Source: Nilaparvata lugens
Taxonomy: Eukaryota; Arthropoda; Insecta; Hemiptera; Delphacidae
NCBI RefSeq assembly: GCF_014356525.2
Contig: NC_052518.1
Span: 32,218,951-32,282,950 of the forward strand
Direction: 5' to 3'
DNA: 64,000 nucleotides
The stretch's first letter is position 1; each line of letters opens with the position of its first letter. Both the position numbers and the translations under genes were made by a program. Below the pieces are notes generated by a model. That model was given only the letters and a program-made list of their open reading frames with translations, was not told where the DNA came from and ran no database searches. Below, piece after piece: positions 1 through 10,930 of the stretch.

Positions 1-870
1 TTGAAGAATGAGAACGATTTATATCAATCAGATCTGATTGAGATGGGTAGCTTATCTAAATTCAATAAAGGATATCGTTATATTTTAGTTGTTATTAATT
101 GTTTTACTAAGTACGCTTATTGTATACCTTTAAAGAATAAGACTGCACAAAGTGTTTATGATGCACTCGAACCCATTATTTGAAAGAATAGACATATGCG
201 TTTTTTCCAGACAGATGGAGGGAAGGAGTATTTTAATAAGCATGTGAAAGATTTGTTAGATAAGTATAATATCAAGCATTATTCTGTTTTTACTGATAAG
301 AAAGCTAGTATCGCTGAGAGATTTAATCGTACAATAAAATCAAAAATATATCGATCTTTAACTGAACGTGGGAGTAAAAACTGGGTTAATAACTTACAAA
401 ATATTGTAGATGATTATAACAATACAGTACACAGTAGCATTGGAATGCGACCTAAAGATGTAACTAAAAAACATCGTAAACGTGTTTTAGAATCACTAAA
501 CTCTGCATTTAATAGACGATTCAAATTAAAAGTGTTGAAACCAAAATATAAGCTAGGTGATATTGTGAGAATTTCTAAAAAGAAACAGATATTTGATAAA
601 AAATATCTAATGAATTGGTCATCCGAATATTTCCGAATTGTGAGCATACATCCCACAAGACCTATCACTTACTCATTAGAAGATCTTAGTGGTGACATAA
701 TGCAGGGTAGGTTTTATCAAGAAGAAATTAAAAAAACACTTTTGAATGAATCTGAAAGAAATGTTTATTTGATAGAAAAAATATTGAGACAAGATAAGGA
801 TAAGTTGCTTGTGAAATGGATTGGATTTCCACAACCATCATTCATAAATCGAGAGAACTTATTAGAGTAA
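1..870 (+). pseudogene. Polinton integrase with chromodomain, copy A (5' partial, one stop)
   Basis: Retroviral-type (rve) integrase of a Polinton/Maverick element, which joins element ends to host DNA in the nucleus. The frame is already open at base 1, so the N-terminus lies outside the window. The catalytic acid triad is visible: Asp in SDLIEM, Asp in QTDGGKEYF and Glu in ASIAERFNRT. A C-terminal chromodomain-like segment (YLIEKILRQDKD, LLVKWIGFPQPS) ends the protein, as in many Polinton integrases. A single in-frame TGA at 181-183 breaks the core between the first and second Asp; reading resumes in the same frame. Copy B at 50620-51572 is related at about six residues in ten by eye. The packaging ATPase follows on the same strand. 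A relic by the stop; identity is secure. Confidence 0.9.
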
Positions 871-878
871 ATAATAAT

Positions 879-1055
879 AATAATTAGAGTAAGATCACAT
901 GGTATAATTTTATCGAATCACATTTGTTGTAAATAATTAGAGTAAGATCATATATGATGTAAATAATGTACATTATCTATCCACATTTGTTGTAAATAAT
1001 TAGAGTAAGATCATATGATGTAAATAATGTACATTATCTATCCACATCTGTTGTA
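879..1055. repeat. 63-bp tandem repeat behind the integrase
   Basis: About three copies of a unit starting AATTAGAGTAAGATCA and running through GTACATTATCTATCCACAT. Copies two and three start 63 bases apart (about 931 and 994) and are nearly identical; the first is shorter and diverged. It fills the space between the integrase stop and its likely poly(A) signal. No coding potential seen. Confidence 0.85.
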
Positions 1056-1081
1056 ATATTCTTTACATTGTGTGTTTTTTA

Positions 1082-1087
1082 AATAAA
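1082..1087 (+). terminator. AATAAA poly(A) signal
   Basis: Canonical AATAAA about 210 bases after the integrase stop and 185 bases before the ATPase start; the only such hexamer well placed for ending the integrase transcript. Function is inferred from position. Confidence 0.45.
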
Positions 1088-1161
1088 AACAACTTGAATT
1101 GAATGTTCGCTCTTTCATTTCTCATTTTTGTCATAGAGAAGTGCTAGTAGCATGTGGCACA

Positions 1162-1202
1162 AGGTGACTAGATGTTGAATGGGTGAGTACATCTAGTCAC
1201 CT
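1162..1202 (+). promoter_or_regulatory. Perfect 14-bp inverted repeat upstream of the ATPase
   Basis: AGGTGACTAGATGT at 1162-1175 is exactly inverted at 1189-1202 with a 13-base spacer. It sits 70 bases before the ATPase ATG, with a weak TATA-like GTATATC near 1250. It could be an operator for a dimeric regulator or an RNA hairpin in a 5' leader; the sequence does not decide. The corresponding place in copy B has no such repeat. Confidence 0.5.
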
Positions 1203-1271
1203 AGAAACGCTTCATTACCGAGTGAACCAGACACATGAAACAGTTCTGTTTGTATATCTCACTTTCTCAAC

Positions 1272-1955
1272 ATGAACAAACTCGACATTGTAAATTTCGA
1301 TAAGTTAATTGCACAAGAGGAAAAGCCTGTATGGTGTAAGAATGGAACATTGATACCGCATAATGCTAGAATTCTCATTGTAGGGCCGTCTGCATGTGGT
1401 AAAACGAATTTATTGTTCAACTTGATTTTTTCCAAAAATGGATTGAGATTTAAACATATTTATTTAAATACTAAAAGCCAATATCAAGATAAGTACTTGT
1501 TTTTAAGAAAAGTCTTTTCAAAAATGAAAGGTATTGAATTTCATGTCAATGATATTCCTGAGAGAATTCTCCACCCGAATAAAATGAAACAATTTTCTCT
1601 TGCCATATTCGATGATTTACAACTTAGTCACACACCTCAAATAAGAGATTATTTTACTATGGGTAGACATCGTAATATTGATACAGCATATTTAATTCAA
1701 AGTTATGGTGCAACACAAAAACATTTCACCAGAGATAATGCAAATATGATTGTTATATTCAAAATTGATCAATTATCACTCAAATTAATACATAGAGACT
1801 ATGTGGGTGAAGATATTTGCTTCAGAGATTTCAGTAAATTGTGTTCAAATGTGTGGAATTCTAAGAAGCATAGTTTTCTTACTATTATGACCGAATGTAC
1901 AGCTAATAGTGGAAAATATAGACAGGGTCTGGATAACTTTATTGACATTCAGTAG
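1272..1955 (+). CDS. Polinton DNA-packaging ATPase (FtsK/HerA, A32-like)
   Basis: Intact 227-residue protein beginning at an ATG. Walker A is GPSACGKTN near residues 37-45 and Walker B is LAIFDDLQL near 113-121, followed by a short QSYGAT motif around residue 150. This order and length fit the genome-packaging ATPases that pump double-stranded DNA into Polinton/adintovirus-type capsids. The start is preceded by a hairpin-bearing leader; the next gene's ATG follows the stop after 21 bases, a virus-like spacing. A second, broken copy lies at 51994-52404 with the same N-terminal motif (NFD, PxWCKNG). It is one of few undamaged frames in the window; whether it is expressed cannot be told. Confidence 0.92.
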   Translation: MNKLDIVNFDKLIAQEEKPVWCKNGTLIPHNARILIVGPSACGKTNLLFNLIFSKNGLRFKHIYLNTKSQYQDKYLFLRKVFSKMKGIEFHVNDIPERILHPNKMKQFSLAIFDDLQLSHTPQIRDYFTMGRHRNIDTAYLIQSYGATQKHFTRDNANMIVIFKIDQLSLKLIHRDYVGEDICFRDFSKLCSNVWNSKKHSFLTIMTECTANSGKYRQGLDNFIDIQ

Positions 1956-1976
1956 AGAGTGAGTAGCAGTGAAAGA

Positions 1977-2945
1977 ATGAGGATGTCTCGTAGAAGACAA
2001 AACACTAGTGTTGCTCTAATCGATAAGATTAAGAAATTGAGGAAAGTTATTAGAGATGAACATAGAAGCATTGTACATTTTGAAAAGCAATCTGACAATT
2101 ACAGAGAAAAACTTTTTAAACCGATTATCACACCTTTAGTTGAAATGGGGAAAACTAAATCTTCTCTCCACTCTGATCAGAGTTTTATACCAAAAAAGGA
2201 GGAACAAGAAGAAGAAGAAGAAGAAGAAGAAGAAGACGAAAGTATGGAATTGGGAGAAAAACATGATGATGAAACAATAGAAGTTGCATCACCATCAGCA
2301 GCTGAAAAAGATCTAAGCATGAACGAATCAAGTATATTTAATTCAACTAGGCTTGAGAGTGATACAAGCGGTAACATAAAGAAGATAAAGAATCGAGTGC
2401 TTGCACAATATTTGTATACATTTCATAGTGAAAAATTGGATAACTCAATTCCTTATGGAATTTCCTACGATTCTGACCGAAAATTATATTTTATGGGTGA
2501 GATGGTTGTTAGCTTTGATAACTACTTCTTTTATATTGATAACGAAAAATTCCGAATTACACATGGACTATTAGAACTGTTATTTGCGCAAAGACCAAAT
2601 TCATATCTCTTTGATGAAAAAGATCTAAATAAATACAAGAAGATTTTATCAATAACAAAAGTTCATTTGGATAGACGAGGATATGTGAAACGTAACAGTG
2701 GTGTAAAGTCTCGCTTAATTCAAATGCTGTTTCCTGTTAAAAAAACAAGTAAGAGAGGTTCTGGCTTATTGAAATTTGCAAAAAATACTTCTAGCAATAG
2801 AATTTACCAATATTATGACAACTATGACGAATTGGTTCAGAGACTTCATTTATTAAAATCATCAGAACTTGCTGGGCACTCAGCTCATGATGTTGAGATC
2901 GCATCAATTATAGAAGAATTGCGTGAAGGTAAAATTATTGTTTAG
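1977..2945 (+). CDS. Polinton conserved protein, DUF8207-like
   Basis: A 322-residue frame, read here from the first ATG; an upstream GTG extends it by six codons but is an unlikely eukaryotic start. The N-terminus is basic and helical (RMRMSRRRQ, then IDKIKKLRKVIRDE). An acidic run of Glu around residues 75-90 comes from a GAA repeat. The middle block (PYGISYDSDRKLYFMGE, then ITHGLLELLF) and the C-terminal block (YYDNYDELVQRLHLL, SIIEELREGKI) match the pattern I associate with DUF8207 proteins, which recur in arthropod Polintons and stray genomic copies. The molecular role is not known to me; position between ATPase and capsid genes suggests a virion or assembly role. The frame is intact. 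Confidence 0.75.
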   Translation: MRMSRRRQNTSVALIDKIKKLRKVIRDEHRSIVHFEKQSDNYREKLFKPIITPLVEMGKTKSSLHSDQSFIPKKEEQEEEEEEEEEDESMELGEKHDDETIEVASPSAAEKDLSMNESSIFNSTRLESDTSGNIKKIKNRVLAQYLYTFHSEKLDNSIPYGISYDSDRKLYFMGEMVVSFDNYFFYIDNEKFRITHGLLELLFAQRPNSYLFDEKDLNKYKKILSITKVHLDRRGYVKRNSGVKSRLIQMLFPVKKTSKRGSGLLKFAKNTSSNRIYQYYDNYDELVQRLHLLKSSELAGHSAHDVEIASIIEELREGKIIV

Positions 2946-2952
2946 TTGCAGA

Positions 2953-4130
2953 ATGAGCGTGCACAGATTCGGAGGTAAAAGCAAGAGAGTCGCCGCGAAG
3001 AAAGACATTGTATGGAATGGACCAGATCTTACCAGTTTTAGTGAGAGAATAATACAGGCAATTAATCAACAGGGTGTTAGTGAATCTCTGCATTCGTATT
3101 TAGATTCGCAATTATCTAATATAGTTAAGAATATTGGATTGAACAAGATCGAAAAGGAACACATCTTCAGTACATTACAACAGTTATCTGACAATATCGA
3201 TAGGGGACTTAAAGAGAAATCTATCAATTTGGAGAATTCTCTTCATGATCTCAAATCAACAACAGAGATATTCAGATCACACTTGAATACGATCAACGAT
3301 AATAAAGTTGACAAGAATTATTTGGATGAGAAATTGAAAGTTATCTCAGACAAGATTAAAGATTTGCAAGTATTAGATAGAAATTATCTAAATACCAGAT
3401 TGAAACAGCTTAGCACAGAACTTTTTACTAGAGTAAATGAAACTCATTCATTATCTGTTGATAAGGAATATTTGGATAAAACTGTGCAGGCGTTGAATAA
3501 CATTGTTATAACAAAACAAGAGTTAGAAGATCGATTATCTGCAATGACTAATACGATAAAGACAAATCTTATGGAGGGGATTGAACAATTTGTTTCAAAA
3601 AACGATTTGAATACATTGCTAACTACGTTTAGCGAAACTTATGTATTGAAAAATGATCTGAGTAGTGAAATGCAAGCATTTATTAAGAAAGATGAATTAC
3701 AAGCTACACTCAAATCAATTTGTGAGGAAATAGCAACTTCAATTAAAAATACAGAGAATGATGAAGTGACAAGATTACAATGTTCGGCTACATTCACCGA
3801 TTATCTCACATTATTTATACACCGAATAGCATACCAAATAGTGTGAAATTATGCGAAAGTTAGTTTCCATATGAATTGGATTGAGGCGAAATCTCATAAT
3901 TTGACAGAAGATCAAGTAGGTGATTTAATAACTGATAAGATGGGTTTAAGTATCTATGCCGATGTTCTAAAACCCTAAAGTTAGGATCATATCAATCTTT
4001 AACCGATTTTCACTATGCAAATTGCTTGGGAGAAATAGCTACATTCTATTTCAATGTTCACATGCATTTTTCCAAGCTGAAACAAGAGTATGTACGAAAC
4101 TTGTTAATGCACGAATTTGAGATGAATTAG
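2953..4130 (+). pseudogene. Polinton coiled-coil structural protein (two in-frame stops)
   Basis: Starts at an ATG 7 bases after the preceding stop with a basic head (MSVHRFGGKSKR), followed by about 250 residues of heptad-rich sequence with repeated YLD, KDEL and KNDL-like steps, consistent with a long coiled-coil or fibre-like protein. A TGA at 3844-3846 ends the first 297 residues. The same frame stays open to a TAA at 3976-3978 and again to a TAG near 4130, with protein-like text on both sides (WIEAKSHNLTEDQVGDLI; FSKLKQEYVRNLL). I read this as one longer gene with two nonsense changes. Function is unknown; a virion fibre or scaffold is inference. Confidence 0.65.
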
Positions 4131-4283
4131 AACAGAGATGCATTCGTCCTTGTGAACTCTGCAAAAATGTGACGATACTCAAGTATTGAATTAGAGCGGA
4201 ACTGCATTTGTCCTTGTAAGCTATGTGAACTAAAATCGCAATCGGAAAAGTCGCAAAAAAGTCTCGCTGTATCCGCGTTGTCT
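4131..4283 (+). pseudogene. Cysteine-motif tail of the coiled-coil gene, duplicated
   Basis: After the last stop, two short stretches in shifted frames carry the same motif, C-I-x-P-C-x-L-C: CIRPCELC near 4140 and CICPCKLC near 4205. The underlying DNA is an imperfect direct repeat about 65 bases apart. They look like the zinc-binding tail of the preceding gene, frameshifted and partly duplicated. The stretch ends where the complex repeat begins. Confidence 0.4.
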
Positions 4284-5799
4284 GTCTACTGATGATGTAT
4301 CATAATCCCTGAAATTACATCCAGAGGGCTGTGATTTGCCCCCCTCGAGGGGGGCTGTGTGATTTTTGGCAATTTTGAAGAATCAGCTGTTACACTGGAT
4401 GTATAATGCTGTTAAATATGGTATAAATATGTCAAAAAATGAAAGAAAAAAAAACACATATGAGAGATTCTATTTTGGGGGTTACCCAGGATCCCCAAAA
4501 TTCTTCCAGCTTTTCAATGGTTTATTTTATAGCAAAGTCGAGAGGAACAATCCTACCCAGCACATTAGAATGAGGCTATTCATCATATGATAACTCAATG
4601 AGATAATAGATGAGGGATGTTAGGGCATTTATTTGATTTTTTTCAATTCTGGTCAAGGAAATTTTTGACTCTCACAATTTGGCAGCCAAAAAATATTACA
4701 TATGAGATATTCTACTTTGGGGGCCACCCAGGACCACCTCAATTTTCCCACCTTTCCAATTGTTATTTTTATATGAAAGTCAAACATGACTGTAATCTAA
4801 TAATATATTCTTTTTCAACCAACAATGGTATCTCAGAATGTGAGGGATATTACATATTTTTCTGGATATTTTCAAATGTTCATCACTGTCCTTCTAGAAT
4901 GTTATAGATGAAATCTATCTACCAAAATATCATATTTGAACCATCAATAATTGCTGTTTCCAATAAAATATGAATTGGAAAAGTTTTAATTTGTTAGAGA
5001 TATCGTATCTTCTTGTTAGATCTTATCATTCAATTTTGAATTAATCAAAATTAACAATATTCGATTGATAGTTTTATGAAATATGAATTATGGAATAATT
5101 ATAACCAAATAATTGTATCAGTTGTAGTTACATTAGTACCACCTAAATCAGTTTTAAAGTTGTACTCAAATTATAACATTATTTTAAAATTAACTTGCTC
5201 AACCTCTTCAAGACTCTCACAATTTGGCAGCCAAAAAAATATTACATATGAGATATTCTACTTTGGGGGCCACCCAGGACCCCCTCAATTTTCACACCTT
5301 TTCAATTGTTATTTTTATAGGAAAGTCGAACATGACTATAATCTTATAATATATTCCTTTCCAACCAACAATGGTATCTTAGAATGTGAGGATATTTCTT
5401 TTTTTCTGGATATTTTTAAATGTTCAACACTGTCCTTCAAAATGTTATAGATGTAATCTATCTACCAAAATATCATATTCGAACCATCAATAAGGCTATC
5501 AGAATAAGGCTATTTATCATAAATGAGAACGGGATGGATTGAACTGATGGTGTATCATCAAGCCAAAAATTAAATCCAGGGGGCACTCGAGGGGGGTAGT
5601 GTGATTTTTGGTAATTTCAAAAAATCTGAAGTCGCACTGAACTGTGAAATGATGTTGACATATGTCAAAAAATAACCAAAAGTGAATAAAAAATAACCAA
5701 TTTCACCTTGGGGGTCCTCCTGGACCCCCCAATATTTTCAACTTTCAAACCGAACATTTCACAGCAAAGTGCAAAAGAAATATTTTGTTCAGTGCCTCA

Positions 5800-6700
5800 A
5801 GATTTTTCGAAATTTCCATCTCAAAACTTGAACCCAGCCTATACTCTAACTGGCCTACCAAACCAATCCCACCAACCCTACACTATCTATCCTTCTTAAC
5901 CCAACCTATCTATTCACCCCCCTATCAGTCAATCTACTTAACCTACCCCACCTAAGCCACCCTACATAAATTATGCTATTGAACCCACTCTATTGCACCC
6001 TACTTAAACTACTCTACATACCCCACCTTACCCAACCCACTCAACCCAAGCCACCCTACCTGAAATAATGTATCTAAATTATTCAATCAACTATCCTATC
6101 CAGAAGAACTATGGATCTTTCAAAATTTCCATTTCAAAACTTGAACCCAGCCTATACTCTACCTGGCCTACCAAACCAATCTCACCAACCCTACCCTATC
6201 TATCTTACTTTACCCAACCTACCTATCCAACCCTTTATCAGTCAATCTACTCAACCTACCCCACCTAAGCCAACCTACATAAATTATACTATTCAACCCA
6301 CTCTATTGCACCCTACTCAAACCACTCTACCCACCCCACCCTACCCAACACACTCAACCTAAGACACCTTACCTGAAATAATCTACCTAAACTATTCAAC
6401 CTAATCTTGACAACCAAACCTACCCTACCCAATATAACCCACTTAATCTACCCTACCTAACCCACCTTATCAAAGAATACTACCCAACCTAAGCCACCCT
6501 ACCATAACTAACATTCCTGAACTATTTAACCCAATCTTGACACCCTAACCTACTCTACCCAAGATAACATACTCAATCAACTCTACCTAACCCACATAAC
6601 CTTAGCCATCCTACCTAACTAACTCTCTCCAATCACCTATCCCACCCTACCTAACCTACTCTACCTAACGCACCCAACATAAACTACCGTACCCTACCTA
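5800..6700 (+). repeat. Pentamer-rich CCTAA/CCTAC tract (S block 1)
   Basis: Pyrimidine-rich strand made of degenerate five-base steps such as CTACC, CCAAC and CCTAA. Its first part, beginning AACTTGAACCCAGCC, is duplicated at a spacing of about 308 bases. It resembles a decayed insect telomere-type (TTAGG)n tract on the other strand, but copies elsewhere share the same decayed text, so it has been amplified as a fixed unit. Confidence 0.75.
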
Positions 6701-6850
6701 CTTGGGTGGGCGAAGCCCGCCTCTCAGCCGGAGTGCGAAGCACAGAGGCTGCTACTTACCCCTATACAGTCATACCACTCAGGGAGGTGCAGGGGGCGAA
6801 GACCCCGCCAAGCTCGATGCTTGAGTTATATATATACTATAGCTGGAGCG
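6700..6850 (+). repeat. GC-rich mini-hairpin module G1
   Basis: Follows S block 1. Contains GTGGGCGAAGCCCGC (6706-6720), GTGCGAAGCAC (6733-6743), a third hairpin centred on GGGGGCGAAGACCCC, and CAAGC-TCGAT-GCTTG (6809-6823), then ATATATATACTATAG. The first two contain GCGAAGC, a heptamer known for forming unusually stable DNA mini-hairpins. Confidence 0.75.
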
Positions 6851-9714
6851 TCTGGAAACCTCCTGACAAGGGTGATTGTTGTGGTGGTTGATGCTCTATT
6901 GGATTCTATTGACAAGTGATTGAAATCATAGGAATAATTATGATATATGGGAATTTTTCATTTTGGGGGGCTCCAGGACCCCCCCAATATTTTCAACTTT
7001 TGAACGGCACATTTCTCAGCAAAGTTCAAGGGAACTTTATTGTTCAGAGCCCCTACATTACTAGATTGCTAGATTAAAATTCCGACCCCGTGTCAGGTGG
7101 GGTGCGGGGGGGAGCTTAATTTTCAACGATTTTTGCATGATGGAAAATTTTTAAAATTCCCAGCCAAACTGGGGCATCTGATTATACCAACTTTCATCAG
7201 GATGTCTCTAGGTGTCTTAGCATGCATTGAGAAAATCATTGATTTTTCAAAATTATCATTTTGTGGGTCAATGATGCCCCCCTCAATTTTTGGAAAATTG
7301 AGGGGGGGAATGGCTACAGTTTTGCATTCAAGCTCAATCGACTCAGAATATACCGGAACATTGCCTTGCACAAACGAAACATCGATTTTTTCAAAAGGGG
7401 GCCCGGCCCCCTCATTTTTTTGAAAAAAAATTTCAGAAAAAAAAGTGTGAAATTCCCAGCAAAAACTGTGAATCCTATAATCTTTTGAATAATATCATTG
7501 GAAAGAGGACCAAAAATAACCCACAGAACAACTGTCAAATAACAAATTTCAAAATTCCAGGGGGTCGTGGGGGGGACCCCCATATACAGTGCTGGTTATG
7601 GATCACACTGACAGGTTTTTTATGCTCAGAAACGAATGTAGCAGTCAAAAGAAACATCAGTCCCGGGGAAAATAACCATGTTTATATGAAGTTGGGGATG
7701 CAAGGACGATTTTTCAATGTTTGTCAATTTTGGCTGATATTCAAGGATTTTTGCAGTCATGAATTGATGGTCTATGTATTTTTTACAACAGTTTTCAATG
7801 TTTGAATCACGTAACCTGTCATCTATGCTGCTGATAGTATATCATTGAACCGAAAATTGAATCCAGGGGGCACTCGAGGGGGGGTGTGTGAATTTTGGCA
7901 ATTTTGAAAAATCTGCATTCACACTGAACTGTGAGATGATGTTGACATATGTCAAAAAATGATCAAAAGTGATAAAAAAGTGAATAAAAATAGCAAGAAT
8001 AACAGATTTCACCTTGGTAGTCCTCCTGGACCCCCCCAATATTTTCAACTTTTGAACCGCACATTTCTCAGCAAAGTGCAAAGGAAATTTTTTGTTCAGT
8101 GCCTCAACATTACTAGATCCTCACAATAAAATTTTGACCATGTCCCAGGCGGTGTGGGGGGAACGAAATTACCATAAGTTTTTTTGTAATGAAAATTTGA
8201 AATATTCCCAGCCAAATTGGGGCATGTGACAATACTAACTTCCATCAGAAAGTCTGTGAGAGTACTAGCAGGCATCGGGAGAATTATTGATTTTACGAAA
8301 TTTCCATCTTTAGGGTCAATGATGCTGCCCTCAATTTTTGAAAAATTGAGGGAGGAATCTCTACAGACTCGAATTCCAACTCAATCAACTCTGGAGATCC
8401 TTAAACATCGCCTTGCACAGACAAACATAGATTTTCTCAATAGGGGGCCTGGCCCCCTAATTTTTTTGAGAAAATTTAAAAGATCTGCAGTCACACTGAA
8501 CGGTAAAATGATATAAGAATATGTCAGACAATAATTGGAAGTGATGAGAAAGGGGGAAAAAATGACAGAATTTACCTTGGGAGGGACCAAGGAACCCCTC
8601 AATTATTTAAACTTTTCAATGCTTGATTTCAAAGCAAAGTCAAGAGGAACAATCTTACTCAGAACATCGGAATAAGGCTATTTATCATAAATGAGAACTG
8701 GATGGATTGAACTGATGATGTATCATCAAACCAAAAATTAAATCCAGGGGGCACTCGAGGGGGGTAGTGTGATTTTTGGTAATTTTGAAAAATCTGAAGT
8801 TGCACTGGACTGTGAAATGATGTTGACCCAGAAGATACCAGAACATCGCCTCACACAGATGAAACATTGATTTTTTCAAAAGGGGGCCCAGCCCCCTCAT
8901 TTTTTTGAAAAAAATTTTCAGAAAAAAAGTGTGAAACTCCCAGCAAAAACTGTGAATCCTATAATCTTTTGAATAATATCATTGGAAAGAGAACCAAAAA
9001 TAATCCACAGAAAAAATTTCAAATAACAAATTTCAAAATTCTAGGGAGGCGTGGGGGGACCCCCATATACAGTGCTGATTATGGATCACACTTACAGGTT
9101 TTTTATGCTCAAAATCGAATTCAGCAGGAAAAAACATCAGTCCTTAGGAAACTAACCATGTTAATATAAAGAGGGAGATGCAAGGGCGATTTTTCTATTT
9201 TTATCAATTTTGGCTCATATTCAAGGATTTTTGCATTCATGAATTGATGGTCTATGTATTTTTTACATCGGTTTTCAATGTTGGAATCATGTAACCTGCC
9301 ATCCATGCTTCTGATAGTGTATCATCAAACCAAAAATTGAATCCAAGGGGCACTCAAGTGGGACTGTGTGAATTTCGGCTATTTCGAAAAATCTGCAGTC
9401 ACACTGAACTGTGAGATGATGTTGACATATGTCAAAAAATGATTAAAAGTGAATAAAAAATTTCCAAGCAAAACTGGGGCATGTTACAAAACTAACTTTC
9501 ATCAGAAAGTCTGTGAGAGTACTAGCAAAATTCACATCGGGAAAATCATTGATTCTACAAAATTCCCATTTCTTGGGTCAATGATGCCGCCCTTAATTCT
9601 TGGAAAATTGAGGGGGAAAATTGCTACAGTTTCGAATTCCAACTCAATCAACTCTGGAGATCCTTAAACATCGCCTTGCACATTTCTCAGCAAAAGAAAT
9701 CTTTTGTTCAGTGC

Positions 9715-10785
9715 CTCAAGATTTTTTGAAATTTCCATTTCAAAACTTGAACCCAGCCTATACTCTACCTGGCCTACCAAACCAATCCCACCAACCCTAC
9801 CCCATCAATCCTTCTTTACCCAACCTACCTATTCATCACTCTATCAGTCAATATATTTAACCTACCCCACCTAAGCCACTCTACTTAAATTATGCTATTC
9901 AAACCACTCTATTGCACCCTACTCAAACTACTCTACCCACCCCACTCTACCCAACCAACTCAACCCAAGCCACCCTACCTGGAATAATATTAATAATATC
10001 GAGTGACCTGGCTGGCTCAGGTCTGGTGTCAGAGTTTTCAGGTCGCAGCTGATCAATTTCAGGGCCTCTGTCATGACCTTATGACTGCTTTTTAGGCAGC
10101 TGGGACTGACGACTTAACGTGTCCTGGAATAATCTACCTAAACTATTCAATCAACTATCCTATCCAGGAGAACTATGGATTTTTCGAAATTTCCATATCA
10201 AAACTTGAACCCAGCCTATATTCTACCTGTCCTACCAAACCAATCCCACCAACCCTACCCTATCTATCCTACTTTACCAAACCTACCTATTAAACCCTCT
10301 ATCAGTCAATCTACTAAACCTCCCCCACCTAAGTCACCCTATATAAATTATGCTATTTAAACCACTCTATTGCACCCTACTTAAACTACTCTACCTGCAC
10401 CACCCTACCCAACCAACTCAACCTAAGCCACCCTACCTGGAATAATCTACCTAAACTATTCAACCTAATCTTGACAATCAAACCTACCCCACTTAATATA
10501 ACCTACTTTATCTACCCTACCTAACCCACCTTATCAAAAAATAATACCCAACCTAAACTGCCCTACCATAACTAACCTTCCTAAACTATTTAACCCAATC
10601 TTGATACCCTAACCTACCCTACCCAAGATAACCTTCTCAATCTACTCGACCTAATCCACATAACCTTAGCTATCCTACCTAACCAACTCTCCCTAATAAC
10701 CTATCCCACCCTACCTAACCTACTCTACCTAACCTACTCTACCTAACCCACCCAACATAAACTACCATACCGCACATACCTGGGT
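9715..10785 (+). repeat. Pentamer-rich tract (S block 2), interrupted by an insertion
   Basis: Same text as S block 1, with its 5' part again duplicated. A 134-base insertion at 9989-10122 interrupts it; removing that and its duplicated target restores the usual spacing of about 315 bases. Confidence 0.75.
9989..10122 (-). mobile_element. Short retroposon-like insertion with 11-bp target duplication
   Basis: A 134-base block unlike its surroundings, flanked by exact copies of CCTGGAATAAT at 9978-9988 and 10123-10133. Read on the minus strand it begins ACACGTTAAGTCGTCAGTCC and ends in an AT-rich tail, ATATTATTAAT. Direct flanking repeats of this length with an AT tail suggest a 5'-truncated SINE or short LINE end inserted by target-primed reverse transcription. 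No tRNA-like A or B box was identified. Confidence 0.65.
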
Positions 10786-10930
10786 GGGCGAAGCCTGCCT
10801 CCCAGCCGGAGCACAAAGCGCGGAGGCTGCTCCTCACCCCTGTACAGTCTGTACCCTATGAGTGGTATCATGGGGGTGCAGGGAGCGAAGCCCCCACCGA
10901 GTGTGAAGCATGAGTTATATATATACTATA
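10785..10930 (+). repeat. GC-rich mini-hairpin module G2
   Basis: Same module as G1. First hairpin GTGGGCGAAGCCTGC keeps GCGAAGC with a weakened outer stem; the second is decayed to GCACAAAGCGC; the third is GGGAGCGAAGCCCCC. Followed by the ATATATATACTATAG stretch and the shared GGTTGATGCTCTGTTG sequence. Confidence 0.7.

Noticed and set aside
6700..6850. GC-rich module considered as a tRNA or SINE head
   Set aside because: No A or B box or cloverleaf could be drawn; the stems are independent mini-hairpins.
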